DNA of 64,000 nucleotides from Strix aluco. Its lineage: Eukaryota; Chordata; Aves; Strigiformes; Strigidae. Every line of letters begins with the position of its first letter. The first letter of the stretch is position 1. The position numbers and the translations under genes are program-made. The notes below the pieces were generated by a model. That model had not been told where the DNA came from, made no database searches, and worked only from the letters and a program-made list of their open reading frames with translations. The DNA lies in contig NC_133933.1 of assembly GCF_031877795.1 (NCBI RefSeq), positions 8,244,632 to 8,308,631 on the forward strand, read 5' to 3'. This document shows positions 25,191 through 38,500 of this stretch, one piece after another.

Positions 25191-27715
25191 GAAAGAGCCA
25201 TGTTTACTTTCTCATTACATCACTGTGTGAAATGCTGTATTTATAGACTTTTGTAAGGTTTATTCACTGTGTATTTCCTTTTCAGCTTCTGAACTTGAAC
25301 GTATGCCATATTCCCTTACTTCTGTTGCCTCTGAGAAAACCAAGCTTCAAGGGCCACAAGCAAACAGCCTGGATTCCACTCTAAGCCACTGTGTCTAGTC
25401 AATGGAAAAAAATAGATATCCCCAAAGGGCAATTTGTAGGGTCTGAAAGGAGCAGTCTGGGGACAGCTATTAGGAAACAGCACATGCAGGAACTTGATTG
25501 GAATTTTGGCTGCAGTGTTCATCCCTTACTGCTGACAGAGAGAGAGAAATGTGCTCTGAGGTGGTAGGAGCGTGGTCACCCATTGCTATTTCTCAAATCT
25601 TCATCAGGGAAAGCATTCTCTGGTGCAGTAAAAACTACTGCTCTGTCTTGCAAATAATCCATTTGTTTTTCTCATAATGTGAAGCTTAGTCATTTAGGAG
25701 GGAAGATGTGTTGGTTTCTTCAGAAGAACCTCACTAGTTCATTTTTCAACACACTGCAAAGCAAAACTCAATTATCTGCCATAAGCTACTTAACAATTAG
25801 CAGTCACCTAACTACTTATGAAGGAAAAATAAACAATTTAGTTCACTAAAGTGCAGTTTGGGTAGCAGTCTACAAAACCGGTTAGGAAATCCTGTTAGTG
25901 TGAAAGACTAAATGATAAGAACAAATGAATCCAGTATACCTATAGTACTGCAAGCTGAATCATGTACAGTGGATGGTTATTGTCCTTGCAGAGTTGTACT
26001 GCATCATGCGATGCAGAATATGAACTAAATGAAATTAGGTGCTAAAATGAAGGTCCTCTTGTCATTGACTGTCTCAAAATATATATTTGAAAGTAAAAGT
26101 TCAATACATTGACAAGTTTATTAAAATCAAATAATTGTTGCATATCTCCAGAAACTTTTTCAGTGACTGGTATAAATTTACACATTTTTGTTCATGATAA
26201 ACGCTTTGAATAAATAGCATTTCCTTCAATCCAACTAAGAAGAGAACTTGATTACATATATGTTCATGTAGCTACCTAACTTTGCTGCTTCAGATCTACA
26301 GGACATGTGAGTATGCACACCAAGGGCCCACAAACATTAGCCAGCTGAAAGCTAAAATGAGAATGCTTTATTTCTACAGTTTTATGTCATGGTTATGCCA
26401 ACTGAAAGAGCTGTTGGACTCGGGAGTCTTTTTTTGTGCAATTAAGGTTAAAAATGCAAAAGACCCGAAGTGTGTTCTTGACCAAAGATAGCAATACTTG
26501 TGTAAAGCAGTTCTTCTCTTGGTGTGCTCAGTAGGTTTGGACAGAGTTTATTTGAAAGTCTGTGTGTCCTCTCTTGTACCCTTTTCAACCTGATACTGCA
26601 AATGACAGCTGTAGACTATTAGAAACAAACTTTGGCTGTAGAGGTCTGCGTGTGCAAAGCATGAGGTTCAAATATTAATCTCAAAACCATCAATTTAAAA
26701 AAAGAAAAAAGGCCAGGTGTCCTGTGAACTAATTGGGAAAACAATAGGATAGAAGTGGTCTGAAGTGGCACAAGCCGGAGCAATTTAATATAGAGATTTT
26801 CTGGGAGATAACGTCTTTTACTTTGAGAGGCATTGTCTTGAGGAAATGAGTAGCTCAGCTTGTATTTACGCACAGTGCTGTTAATTAAAAGGGGATTGAA
26901 GGACATTTCCATTACATGATTTTCCTCTTAAGCTTCAATTATAGCTTTTGTTTTAAAAGGATAATTTCTGAAAAGGATCATAATTCAGTGTCCAGTAAAG
27001 TACACAGGTTTCATTGGTAAATGTTTAGACAAGAATAATGCAAGGCTATTAGCTAAGACTTAACTGAGGTAGGAGTCCATCTAGTATAATTAATTATATA
27101 CAGGTATTTGGCATTTGTGATAGGGCAGTTTAAATAGATGTAACAAATGCAACTTTGTAAACTTTTTTTTTAAGGATTGTATCATTCAGTATGTCTGTTC
27201 ACAGCCTGGATTTGTGGCTTTTCTAACACAAAGAAAACAACCCAGACAGGTGCCCCACAAACTAAGAAGTGTCACTGTGTGCTTGTTACTCATTAACAGC
27301 CCTACTAGAAAGAGGCTCGAAATACTAAATCATGAATGCTAACTGTTTTTTGTATCACTGCAGTGTTCATGGAACATCTAGACTTGAGGATAGGTATTTA
27401 ACTTTACTGACGTCTCAAATGTGAAATGAGTTGACTGAACATTGTTCATGACAGTTCCTCCATGGAAAAGCTACATGACTACTGGAATAACAAATAATAG
27501 CTTTCCTGCCTCAAAATAGGAGGCTGGCAAGGAGAACATTTATTGCAGCGGCTGCATGCGTAAATCTGTATGAGCCATAGTTTGTAGAATGGTTCTACAG
27601 GGCCTGAAAGGGAAGGAAAACATCTGGGAGACTTCTAGTCCCATCGCTGTATGTGCTGAATATGGTGCAGAAATACCAATTCTGCATTAGTTAATGCCAA
27701 TGTAATGCAAAGAGT

Positions 27716-27731
27716 TACTATTATAATAGTA
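27716..27731. repeat. 16-bp perfect AT-rich palindrome
   Basis: TACTATTATAATAGTA is its own reverse complement. It is followed immediately by a second GTAC-flanked AT segment. About one perfect 16-mer palindrome is expected by chance in 64 kb, more in AT-rich sequence. Confidence 0.75.
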
Positions 27732-30700
27732 CATTATTAGTACCAGTGAATTAAAGTATTAATTACTTAAAGAGAACATTAAGGTGTGTGTGACACCTCC
27801 CTACTTCGTCTTGATTTTGCTATAAATACATTGTGGGTTAATTAATATTAGTTAGACATACCAGCTAAGAGAAGCACTAACAAAATTGTTGTTTCTGAAA
27901 ATGTTTTTAATGCAATGAGAAAATTATGTAAAACTCAAAAGTTATGGTAGAAATATGTATGTAGTTGGACTGACTAGAGCTAATCAATGATGTCAAAATT
28001 AGAAGGTTTTGTGTTCTGGTTTTTAAGTTAAAAGTGAAAATTGTGTTTCTTTTGTTAAAGATTGTGTTTTGATAGATGCATTTTTACTGTGTTACCTGTT
28101 CTTGGAACTTTTCTTGATTTCTAGTCTTTGCACCAAGAAAGTGATGAGGTTGGCAAGAGCATGTGAAATTAGCAGCTATGTCTAGAATTTGATATGAGGT
28201 TGCATGGGGAATTTTCCAAGTTTACCAAGAAAATACTTCAGAATACTTCAGAATTTTTGCAAATTTCGAACAAAAACGCAACTCAAGATTTTAGGCCCTG
28301 CTAGCATTAGTGTTGAATAACTGCGTTAAAATAGCGAACAGCACTTGGGGGCATCTGAGAAGTTCTGTGCTTGGCAAAATTTGGAGGTCATTGGATAGTA
28401 GGGACTTGACCTGAGAAACTAAGTCTTCTCCCAGCTGCGTAAAGTTTCTGCAAATCTACTCCTGGAAAACCTCTCTCTCTGACAGAGGGTTCCCTGCAGC
28501 TGCTAACAAAGGAGGAATCTTACCAGAACTTAAATTCCCACCCATATAAATGCTAGCCATGAGTTAGGAAGTCAACACATCACTGGTGCTCATTTCTACT
28601 CCTTCAGTATTTTTATTATTGGAGAACTGCATCCTCAAGAGCGGATGTTTTATTAAGTCATCCTATTTTTTCCTGGCCTTGAAAATCAATACTAGCATGA
28701 AGCTTTGTCAGAAAGTATTAATGTTGCAGTTTCATTGGAAACCTCCTCAAAACACAGTTACTTGGAATGATAGAAGTTAAACAAACTTAATTCTTTCAGA
28801 ATTAAGAATTTTCTTGGATTTAAGAGGGTAGACCAAAATTCACTTTTTAACTGTGGGGCTGGGACCATTACAAATGTAAAGGGAAAACTTGGTTTCTGTA
28901 GTAAATAACATACTTTGCCCAGGGGTTGATAAAGACCTGGTTTTGCAGCCCCAGAAGAGGAGACCTTGGTTACCTGGATTAAGGCTTCTCTCAGCTGTTG
29001 GCCACAGGAAGGCCTTCAGGAGTCATGAACAGCAAACTTCAATCTGCAACTGGAAACACGGGTGGAGGTATATTGGTGTAAGTGGCATTCTGTGGCGTAG
29101 GGTTCCTTCTGGCAAGATCTCACTGAACTTCTAACTCAATTCACGCAGCTTCTCTACTGCAAGCAACTGCAAAAACCCTTTATACCTAGAAAAAACCCCT
29201 TTCCTCTCTTTAACATCACTACAAGCTAGGGTATGTGCCTTTTTTTTCATGAAAAAAATGAAACAACTTGATCGGAATGTCATCCATCAGACATGGCTGG
29301 CTAGTAATGTGTGGCTGTTTTAGAGCGTTAAAGTGTAAGGAAACAATAGCAAACTATTTTTGATGCAATCAGAAGTTGAAAAAATTTAACTTCAGCTAAA
29401 CAGTGACATGCAAATCAGAATATAATTGGAGAAATTATCATGAGGCTTTGTGGAAATGTTCTGCTTCTCCAAAAGAGTAAGCCTGACAAACTTCAAGCCA
29501 AAGAAAGTTTCCAACTTAGAGGGCCAAAATAATTGAAACTGGTTGCATCCCAAATGTGAGCAGGTTATTCCTTTGTCATAAACTGAGATGTAAAGATGCC
29601 AAAACAGGGCATTAGTTAAAAAGACTATATATCTTTCTTAGAAGTTTACTTGCCAGTGATTAAAAAAAAAAGTGTTAGGCTACAGCAATTGAGGGGAAAT
29701 AATGCAGAAAGTAAGTAATGCAATTTGTCATTTTAGAATCATACGTGACACATATTAGGAAAAAACACATTGACGTTCTGCAGTGACAGTGTAATTTTTC
29801 TTTTTGCTAATTTGCTTTGAGTGATACTCCTTGCAGAGTGTTCCAGAAAGTTCATGTGAATGCTTTTGTTTTGCAGATCACTCTTAGCATCCTTAGCGTT
29901 AGTAATAGTTCGGTGTTTTTTTATTCAATTTCTGCTTTCCAATACGATGCACTACTTGTAATATTTTACTGATGGAACTAACAGTTCGCCTTTTTGCTGA
30001 CTTTTAACCTTCCCTGTAGGAGAAGATTACAGATCTGTGGAATACTTAGTGCTGGTGATCTAAGAAGCAGACCTTGAACTGCTCAGTTTTCATCAGCTGT
30101 ACCAAAGGGAAAAGAGCAAAAGCTTGTTTTTACTACTAAGCTGAGTGAATATGGCGTGGAAATCTTGTAATGGCAAGGTATCAATTTTGTAAAGTGATAT
30201 ATTTCAGAGGGGATACTAAATTTGACTGTGAATAAAAAGCTTTATAAATGGAACATTTAAGAGGCTATCTTTTACTTTTCAGTGTAGGGTTGCCTTGACA
30301 TGCATCATTTCAATTTGGCAGCCCCAGCAAATGGATGGAAGCAATTCAGTATGATAATTCAGTATTGCCAAGAGGCTTCTTCTCAGTCTAGTGTGGACAC
30401 ATTCCATGGACAAATTTAAAGCCTGTATTAAGTGATAGAAAATGGGTCTAATTCGGTACTATGTTGTTCCAGTTTTACATCAAGACAATCTTGATATCAA
30501 AGGTACCTAGTTGGTACATCCAAAGAGTACATGAACAACAAACTAATTTTCAGGCTAAGGATCACCTCAAATTCATAGTGATATATCTTAGCATAGCAAT
30601 GATCCAGAATAGACAGAAAAGAAATGCAACTCAGCTGTGCTTGCAAATAAACTTTTAAAGTAGTAATTTTAGGGGCAAATTCTTAGCTGCTGTTTACTGA

Positions 30701-31673
30701 GCAGAGTCTGTTAAAGTAAATGAGCAGCTGCTGAGTTAGGCAAGTGAAAAAGTTGTCTGAAAAAGCAGTAGTCTTTGGTATTCTCTCATTCGATATGAAT
30801 GTTCATTTTCATGAATATGTTGTAGTCTTTGTTTCCTAGAATGTTTATTTTTTCTTTGTCACTTGAGTGTTTTTTGGCCTCATGGGAACAAATTAGCCAT
30901 TGTTTAAAGCCACAAAGTTACTGTCCCCATTATTAAAATGTGAGAAGGAGAAATACCTAGTAACAAACACTGTCAAGTTGGATAGCATAAACAATCTTTT
31001 TAATTTGTTGCTCTGGGCTGACAAACCGACTCCCAAGCTCACACACAAGACAAAACATGTTTTCTCCGGCAGAGTTTCCATGGAGAGACTGTTTCCTCAA
31101 GGCAGTTAATCTCATGAGGTGCTGTCCGTATATGTACACATTACACATCCACCTGCATGTTATATATCTCCTGAATGGCAGTAAGTTCTTCTCTTGGTGT
31201 GTTACAGAATACAAAGTGCATATTAGTGAAATGCTGTTGTTGGAGACTGTGTATAGCATCACAGGCTTAATTCTCTATTGCTTGAAGTCAGTTTAACTCT
31301 TGATTTCGTTAGGGCCACAGTAGCAAAAATCCAGCACAAAAGAACCGGGAATTTGGCTTTATGTAGGTATGAATGTCTTTATGTAACAAAAACAGCACTA
31401 AAAATCTAGCTGATTCTGTCACTGACTTCCAGTGAAATTTACTTCTCTGTTAGTTAAAGTCCACTTCCTTGATGCTTTGATAGTGTTTGTTAAGCTTTGT
31501 TTGCCTTTTATTATATACAGGGCTTACCACTGATCATTCCACACTGTGCCTCAGCTTCTTATGCTAATGTTCTGTTCCCAGATGTTTATAATTTTACCAG
31601 CTTTTAAGTACTTGTATTGGACTTTTTCATGTTTGGTCTTTGCTATGGCTGAATTTTTAATGATTTTTTTATT

Positions 31674-31689
31674 CCCCCCCGCCCCCCCC
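31674..31689. repeat. C7-G-C8 tract
   Basis: Near-homopolymeric C tract interrupted by one G. The - strand is correspondingly G-rich and could form a quadruplex. It lies about 40 bases before the nested inverted repeat at 31727. Confidence 0.8.
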
Positions 31690-31726
31690 GAAAGTTTGAG
31701 CAGTTATTCTTCAACAGTTGTTCAAG

Positions 31727-31789
31727 AACATGGTTGCCACATTGCCACATGCCACATTGGCAATGTTAGCTAAAACTGCTAACCATGTT
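31727..31789. repeat. Nested inverted repeat
   Basis: Outer arms AACATGGTT (31727-31735) and AACCATGTT (31781-31789) are exact reverse complements. Nested between them are inner arms CATTGCCA (31740-31747) and TGGCAATG (31758-31765) with a 10-base loop. GCCACAT is also repeated directly within the inner part. The spacing between arms is uneven (4 against 15 bases), so a folded RNA or cruciform would carry an internal bulge. Confidence 0.7.
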
Positions 31790-32411
31790 TTTCTAAAGGT
31801 TGTAACTCTCCTTCATTGAGGCAAAAATCTGAAATTAAGAAGAAAAGTTATCCGAGTGAAAATCTGTCTAGATTAGGGCTTTAGAGAAACCTCAGAAAAC
31901 TGCATGGTAGATACTGGCCCTTAATTTGCTTGTGTTCCAGTTTTCCCATGCATGGTCATCAGCATTACTGAGATCCCAGCACAGTTTTGAAGCCACAAAT
32001 AGCTCAGGGAGGAATATGGGCTCTGCAATTAAAGTCCAATTTATCTCAGATGATGACAGGGCTCTGTAACATACTATATTTGCAGAATTGCAGATCTAGT
32101 ACAACTTTGCAACTTTTAACAGCATTGTTTTAACGTAGCTTTATATGGATTTCAGATTTTTAAAAAAGTTAATGTAGACAAAGGATGCTCTCGTATGTAT
32201 CTGATTAATTTACATTATGATCACACTGGACTTAACTTCATAGCAGTTTAACTAAAATGGAATTAATTCATGTGTCACCTTCCTAAAAGGTAACTCCAGT
32301 GTGAGTGTACCTCTTTTCACTGTTTAAGTATGCTGAATGTGTTAGAAATCTGAAACTTAAATTTTTGTCTCAACTCAAACCATAATGAAAAGAAGGGTTA
32401 CAGTTGTTATA

Positions 32412-32466
32412 CTGGGGTTTTTTTTGTTGGTTGGGGTGTTTTTTGGAGGGGGGGTGTTTATTTTTT
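32412..32466. repeat. G/T-rich low-complexity tract
   Basis: A stretch of almost only G and T, with G runs of 4, 2, 4, 2 and 8 separated by T-rich loops. It is quadruplex-prone on the + strand and compositionally mirrors the A/C tract at 50045-50135. Confidence 0.75.
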
Positions 32467-33954
32467 AAGCTGTGGAGCTGCTAAAATTAAGTCTGGTCCA
32501 TTTAATGTTTTCCTTTTAATAGGTGTTCTTGGGATGTGTAGAATGAAGTATCCTATTTTCTGGAAGACACTCAGATCATTAAAGACTAAGAATTCAACCT
32601 CATCCCTTATATATAGAATTACACAGAAGAATTTTGGTGGATAAATGAGTAATTTCTGGGCATAAGTTAATATTTCTAGATGTACCTGTAACTTATGGTG
32701 CCTTTTTTTTCTTTTTTTCCTTCCTGAAACCAGGGCAAACTGCCCAGATTGAGACTTGGCCCACTTAAAAAATTTAACAAGAACAAAATAAGCTTGGAAA
32801 ACCTTTTTTTTGTCTTCTGCCACCTAGTTGAGGTGGTACTGCCAGAAAAATTAAGGGCCAGGTTTTGCCCTTGGATTTGCTTGCACAGGTTTTTAGAAGG
32901 TGAAGAGGCCAGATTCAGACATTAGCTACAGTGACTTCTGACTTGCAGAGTTTCCTGACCCCATGGCACTTCCATTCCCATAGCAAAGAGCCAAGACATA
33001 ATTGAGCCAAACCTTCAGTTAATGCATAGTGGTAAGCTCATCTGTGTCCAAAAAGAATTTGAGGTTCTGAGTCATTTAAGACAAAGCCTGTATTGGGTAG
33101 CCTGCTGGCCTCAGGAACCTCAGTGGCCATTACCTCAGCTGGCAAAGATTAGCAACAATTTACTCTATTCAAGCATCTGAGCCAAAGTCCCACCAACAGC
33201 AGGAAAAAAAGCCAACAAACCAAAAGCTGATTCTCAGCTCGTGTTAACTGGAGTGACTTTGCTGGCAGTGGTGTTAACACATCTGTAGCCCCCATGTTAT
33301 TAAGATATATGAATAATTCTTTGACGTAACTGAAGAACACGTCTTAAAGCTTAGGTTTTGAAAAGCATCCGGAAAATGAACTAGTCAACCATGAGCTTAG
33401 AAGTTTGCCATTTTTCCCTATTTAGTGTATCTGATACTTCCTTATTTTAGTAGGTTAGCTTACTTGTATAAGTTTGAGAGGCATTTTTCAGTTTGATTAC
33501 AGCACAACAGAGAAGGTGTGTAGATTCTCATGTTTAATTTCTTTTATGCTTAAAGGATATTTAATCTCTTTTTCGGTCTTTCAGTTGCTTTTCTTATGCC
33601 CGCCTTCAATGTGATTCAACTGGGTGGCTCTCCTGCCTCTGAAATGAGATTGAAAGAAAGAAATACTGCCAGAAATTCTTCAGGGCTTCTCACAAGTTTG
33701 TGCTCCTTGGGCACATCTGTGTAATATTACCTAAATGACAGTAATTGCTCCAAAAACAAGGTCTATTAAAACAGGGAGAACATCTTATAGTAGGTTAAAT
33801 TAGTTTAAATTAAAAGGGAAGGTGAACAGCATATATATCCCTTGAAACCACTATGCACTGTTGGATTCCTTTGCAGCAGCTGCACTGAAGTGTCTCAGCA
33901 CTCTCCACAGAGTCTCTGCACCCCTCCAGAGTGGGCAGCACTCCTGCCCCCAAA

Positions 33955-33970
33955 CCATCCATCCATCCAT
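33955..33970. repeat. (CCAT)4 microsatellite
   Basis: Four exact CCAT units. Confidence 0.9.
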
Positions 33971-34186
33971 ATCACAAAAAAACAGATGTTTGTTCCTTTA
34001 ACCACTTGAAATATCTCAGCAAGCAGTGGTTGACTGATAGATTTTTATCCTTCCTGGAATATAATAATTGATGGTATCTGCTTTGGCATGGATTACCTTG
34101 TTTAAACACATAGGTACATCATGCATGGTTTAAGCAAACACAGCAGCCAGGTTAAATGGTTCACCAAAAGACTTACTTGACTATAT

Positions 34187-34204
34187 CCCCCCCCCCCCCC
34201 CCCC
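34187..34204. repeat. Poly-C tract (18 C)
   Basis: Eighteen uninterrupted C. Long G/C homopolymers are much rarer than A/T ones, and read length here is prone to sequencing error. Confidence 0.85.
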
Positions 34205-34479
34205 TTTGAGTGTAACAAAACTCACCCCTTGATGGGGCTGTTAGTTGATTCAATCACCACTGCACTTCCATGCTCAGGCACTTAATGAAAGGCATTTTTC
34301 TGTACCTCACAAAAACCCACTCAGAGACAATGGCCACCACCTTCCTCCCCCAGCAAAGCCCTTCAGAGAGAGGCACACATCCCCTACACATCCTAAAGGC
34401 ACACAAGGCTCATCCTGAATTTGGTGGGTTTTGTGTGTGTGGTTTTATGAACAGCGCAAAAGCCACAGCCTACCCCTCT

Positions 34480-35195
34480 GCCCTGCCCAACATAGCTTCA
34501 GCCTCTGTGCGCCATTTTGTGGTCAGTCACCACCCAAGCCCAGGGCTAAGATGGTGGTGCCGCCCCACCTCACCTCACCTCACGCGAGTAGGGCTGTGAG
34601 GTGCTGTGTTTGCCTCCCAGCGTGTTTTGACCTGTTCTTCGGTCCCTCTACAGGAAAAAGGTAGGATTTACCCTTCCTTGCACTTATATGAGGTGCACCT
34701 ATGTCAGTGGAGGAGCAGCAGCTCCGCAAGGAGGCAAAATGGGAGTACGTTACTTCAGAAATGCTTGAGGAGCCCCTTCCTTACAACGTCTGTTAGAGGT
34801 GCTGTGTGGTAATATTGTGTAGTTATTATTTCTCCGCTTCTCTTTTTATGTTACCCCAGCGTGTGCCATGGATGGGAGTGCTGTGGCAGGCTGCTCAGGG
34901 TGGATTTGCTGGGGACGACCCTGTGCTTAACATGGTGGCAGCTGTCACCTCCCTCTCCCTGCAGGCAGCTCCGGAGGAGGCAGAGGCTGAGGGAAAAACT
35001 GGGAGAGGAAAGCGGGAAAGCATATTTAGACGAGGCCTTTGGCACATGGTGTCAGCTAAAGGCTCTTTCGGCAAATTTTAGCCTTACTGTCTCTTTTCCA
35101 CTTGGTGGCAGCAAAGGAGTATCAAACAGGCCGGAGGCAGCGGCGAGAAGTGCTTTTTTTAAAGCCTTAGAAATCTGCTCCTGAGGTTCAGGGAC
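34480..35195. other. GC-richer segment with scattered CpG; possible transcribed locus
   Basis: This roughly 700-bp patch is clearly richer in G+C and CpG than its surroundings, though far below the C1D island. It contains GCGCCATTTTG near 34508 and AAGATGGTGGTGCCGCC near 34548, both resembling YY1-type sites. There is also a (CACCT)3 array at 34566-34583 and splice-like strings such as AAAAAG|GTAGGA near 34660 and CTCCCTGCAG near 34963. It ends at a 27-A run. A non-coding RNA promoter, a decayed retrocopy or an isochore-scale bump would all fit. Its reading frames (up to 109 codons) match nothing I know and I do not call them genes. Confidence 0.3.
34566..34583. repeat. (CACCT)3 tandem repeat
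   Basis: Three exact CACCT units plus CAC. CACCT is the core of ZEB-type zinc-finger sites, but a simple pentanucleotide repeat is the more modest reading. Confidence 0.8.
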
Positions 35196-35222
35196 AAAAA
35201 AAAAAAAAAAAAAAAAAAAAAA
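35196..35222. repeat. Poly-A tract (27 A) with A-rich extension
   Basis: Twenty-seven uninterrupted A, followed by GAAAAAAGAACGGGAAAAGAA. It lies at the 3' edge of the GC-rich segment, which is the arrangement of a retroposed transcript. However, no AATAAA/ATTAAA precedes it and no target-site duplication is visible. Confidence 0.9.
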
Positions 35223-35496
35223 GAAAAAAGAACGGGAAAAGAACCCAAGCTCTCAAATCTTTAAAAATACAGGAATATTGCATTTCTAAGACAAGTGAAA
35301 CTGCTGCTCCACCCATCAGGTAGTCATAGTTAAAAATACTGCTTTTCTTACCTTATTTGTTTTTAACAAGCCTGTGTAGTAGACTGCACTGTGTCTTTTG
35401 ACTGTGGCAGATTTTAGCAGCTTTTTATGAGCAACCAGTTAAATTTCTATATGCTCTGCTTAGTTTGTCTGATTTCTTTGAGAGGTTTTAAAACCA

Positions 35497-35541
35497 GTGT
35501 GTGTATATGTGTGTGTATGTATGTACATAATGTAATGTAAT
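35497..35541. repeat. GT/TA/GTAT compound microsatellite
   Basis: GTGTGTGTATATGTGTGTGT followed by ATGTATGTACATAATGTAATGTAAT: a degenerate alternating purine-pyrimidine repeat. Confidence 0.85.
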
Positions 35542-38500
35542 CTCTGCATGATTGGAAAGTAATACATTGACTTCTAAATTCAGCTGAGTTTATAGACCTG
35601 TTTCTGCTCTCACACCTGTTCTATACTCATGGAAGGCTGCTAATGCTGATGGGTTTGTTTCTAATTTACAACGGTGTAAGCAAGAAGCAGATCAGGTCCT
35701 TTATTTTTCTGCTCAGGATCCTGATCGATTGCAAATATTAAGTGGAAAAGGCAGCATTTCTCAACTGCAGACTGGAGGACAGGACCCCAGCTGGTGCAAC
35801 AAGGCATGCTCTGTGGACTCTAAAGGCTTTGCACTTCTTTGGAAATGAAGCAGTGCAGATTTACCAGAAGGGCTAAGCAGGTGTTGACTTGTCTTCCCTG
35901 CTTACTGCCTATCAGACCTAGCTGCCATGATGTGTCATGCTAGGTGTGTTGTTTGAGGTGAGCACATCTGTGCAGTGCCCTATTCAGATTAGAGTTGTGT
36001 CCTTCCCAGTGGGAGGGAAAAGATGGTCAAGGGCTGCAGCCTTTTCCAGCGAAAGTGTTCTATTAATGGACTGATTCTGGTTTTCACCAGCACAGGATGG
36101 TAGCCCCAAATACCTACTTTTTTTAATCACTTTATCTGGGAAGTTTTTTGAGAAAAGGTCTAATTTTCACAGTGTTTTTTCTCTGCTTAACATCTGGTCA
36201 CTGATGATTTTCATGCCTGTGCTTAAACTAGCACATCACAGGTCTGAGAAACTTGTATGTTAAGTCTTGAAACTTGCTTTCATTTATACCGCTGTAAATC
36301 TTGGATAGCCTGACTGATTCCTGTGGATTTACACCATTAAAATAATAAGGCATTAGTAAAGACTTATTTTAAGGGCTTCCTTAGACCTGAGGTTTGATTC
36401 TGCTTTGAAATAAATCAGGGCTGGCTCTAATGAAATCACCAGTTTTATGTAGTTGTGAAATCCCAATGGGGGCAATAGACTTTGTGTTCTGTTTTACATT
36501 CCTTGAGCAAAACTTCTGGTGGTTCACCCCTCCTGCCCCAGTTTCCCCATTGAATTTAGGAGGAATGCAAAGTCAAGTCCTTTAGCTTCAGTCACAGCCC
36601 ATTGACACATGTAGTTACTTGCATGTTGGTCATTCCTTTTTTCTCCCCAGAATTTCAGCAGTATGAGTCTCTTTGAAGATTTTGCTCCTGAATCAACCCA
36701 TTGGTATAACATTGCAGTGGACAAGTCCCAAGATGAATTCCCTGTTTGTATCTCAGAGTGTGAATGCAGAGCACTCAGCTCCCAGAAGAAACCCAGCAGA
36801 GAATGAATACTAGCTTCCAAAGCCTTTAGCTCTATCATGACTTTTTTTAGAGGGAAACCAAATTATTATGCATATCCATTGAGAAAAAAGGATTTTTACT
36901 TTCTCTCTCCTTCCCTTTTCTTTATAAATAATGTGTCTATACCTGTGCTCCCTCCTGTAGCACTCCTGAGTTACACAGGGAGGCCATCAGTGTAATGATT
37001 AAGATGGATTATAGGTCAGGGACATCAAGTCCTCCACTAGACAATGATGTTGCCTAGTCCTGTCAAAAAATCCTGTCAGCATTCTTAACGAGTTACGTTT
37101 GCTGGCCCCAAGAAAGTTGATCCAGAATTGTATTCTTGTATTTAAGCTGTTGGTTTAATAATATCTTTCTTATTTCAAGTCAAAATGTGCCCATGAGCAG
37201 CTTAAAAGCCATTTGTTCGTGTGTCAAAGTACTGCTTTAAATAGAAAACCCGCTTTTGCTCCAACTGAAGTGAATTTTCTCTGGTTTTGATTGATTACAA
37301 TCTCTGTTAATTGTGTGTTTGCTTTGTGATGGAAGGACTAGGACTAAAACTGGTAGAAACTGGTCTGTAGGTGCTGAAAATATCATGCTAACATTCCTTT
37401 GATTTCAAGACCCAGGCAAAATTAGCAGTGACTTTGGCTCAGGTTTTGCCATCATAAGTTTCAAGATCCCTCAATCTCCTGGATCTGGAGGTGAGTCTCT
37501 GCCTTGAATGCAGAACTTAATTTACCTTTCTACTTTGTAGTGGGTGCTATTTTCATCTAGTGAAAGAAATCACTGGACTTTTCAAGCTCAGCAGAAAGGC
37601 CCACAACTTCAGCAAACACTGGATTGGGCCCATCATGAGTGATTGGAAGAAGGAAGAAATAAAAGAGCGAAACTTTTGAATGAAGCAAATAGCCGAAGGG
37701 GAATAGCAGTTTGCCATCTCATGAATGTTACAAAGTGAGACTTTGCAATGTTATCTACAGGTGCAGAGACCTCACCCTCCTAAACCCCCCAAACCCCAGC
37801 AAGCAACCCTCCTGGGCTTGGATTCCAGCCAGTGGCAGAGAAAATAGAATTGGGAACGGAAAAGATTAACTCTTTTCTCTCCGTTTCCCTGAAAGGGCAC
37901 TTAAGCTCAGTTCTGCCCTGTGAGGGTAAGTGCCTCCAGCCCTGCGGTGCCCCAGTAACATCCAGTAGGCAGAGCACTTTGCCACTGTGCAATAGGTTGG
38001 GGTTTTTTCCACAGTCCCTATGAGGCCATTGTTACTATTGTTGTCTACTATAGACACACATGGAAACTTTTTAAAAATTTTATTAAATTAAATCCATTAA
38101 GGAAAGATTGGCAGCAACAGTTGAAGTGATATCATTTTGATTATAAGTTTATTATGCCTTGATGATGGATGAGTCAAGGAAACAGACATTTTTCATGACA
38201 GCACCAGGTTAACTTGCTGGTTGTAGCTAAATATAATTTTCCAGCTGTCTTCAGTGTTTATGGTGGTAAGGCCTTTAAGTTTGAAGCTGTAAGTTCTGCT
38301 CATATCGCTGCTGGCTGGAGGAGCATTATATCGAATTATGCCAGTTGCAGATGTGGACCTTCATGTGTGGGGCCATGCTGCAGATGGAACAATCTTGAAT
38401 GGCAAAGTGATGTTTTTTAGCAGCATTCTAGCCAAGCTTTAGCTGAGAGGCTAAAGCACTTTCAACTTAAAAACAGTGCCTTAAGAAGCCTGAACCTTCT

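Larger units (their letters stand above)
25191..34479. other. Intergenic, AT-rich; no gene recognised
   Basis: About 9.3 kb downstream of C1D. Reading frames are short and without recognisable homology. Visible structure: a 16-bp perfect palindrome (27716-27731), a nested inverted repeat (31727-31789), a C7-G-C8 tract (31674-31689), a G/T-only stretch (32412-32466), a (CCAT)4 repeat (33955-33970) and an 18-C run (34187-34204). In human this side of C1D is gene-poor, and the sequence agrees with that. Confidence 0.65.
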
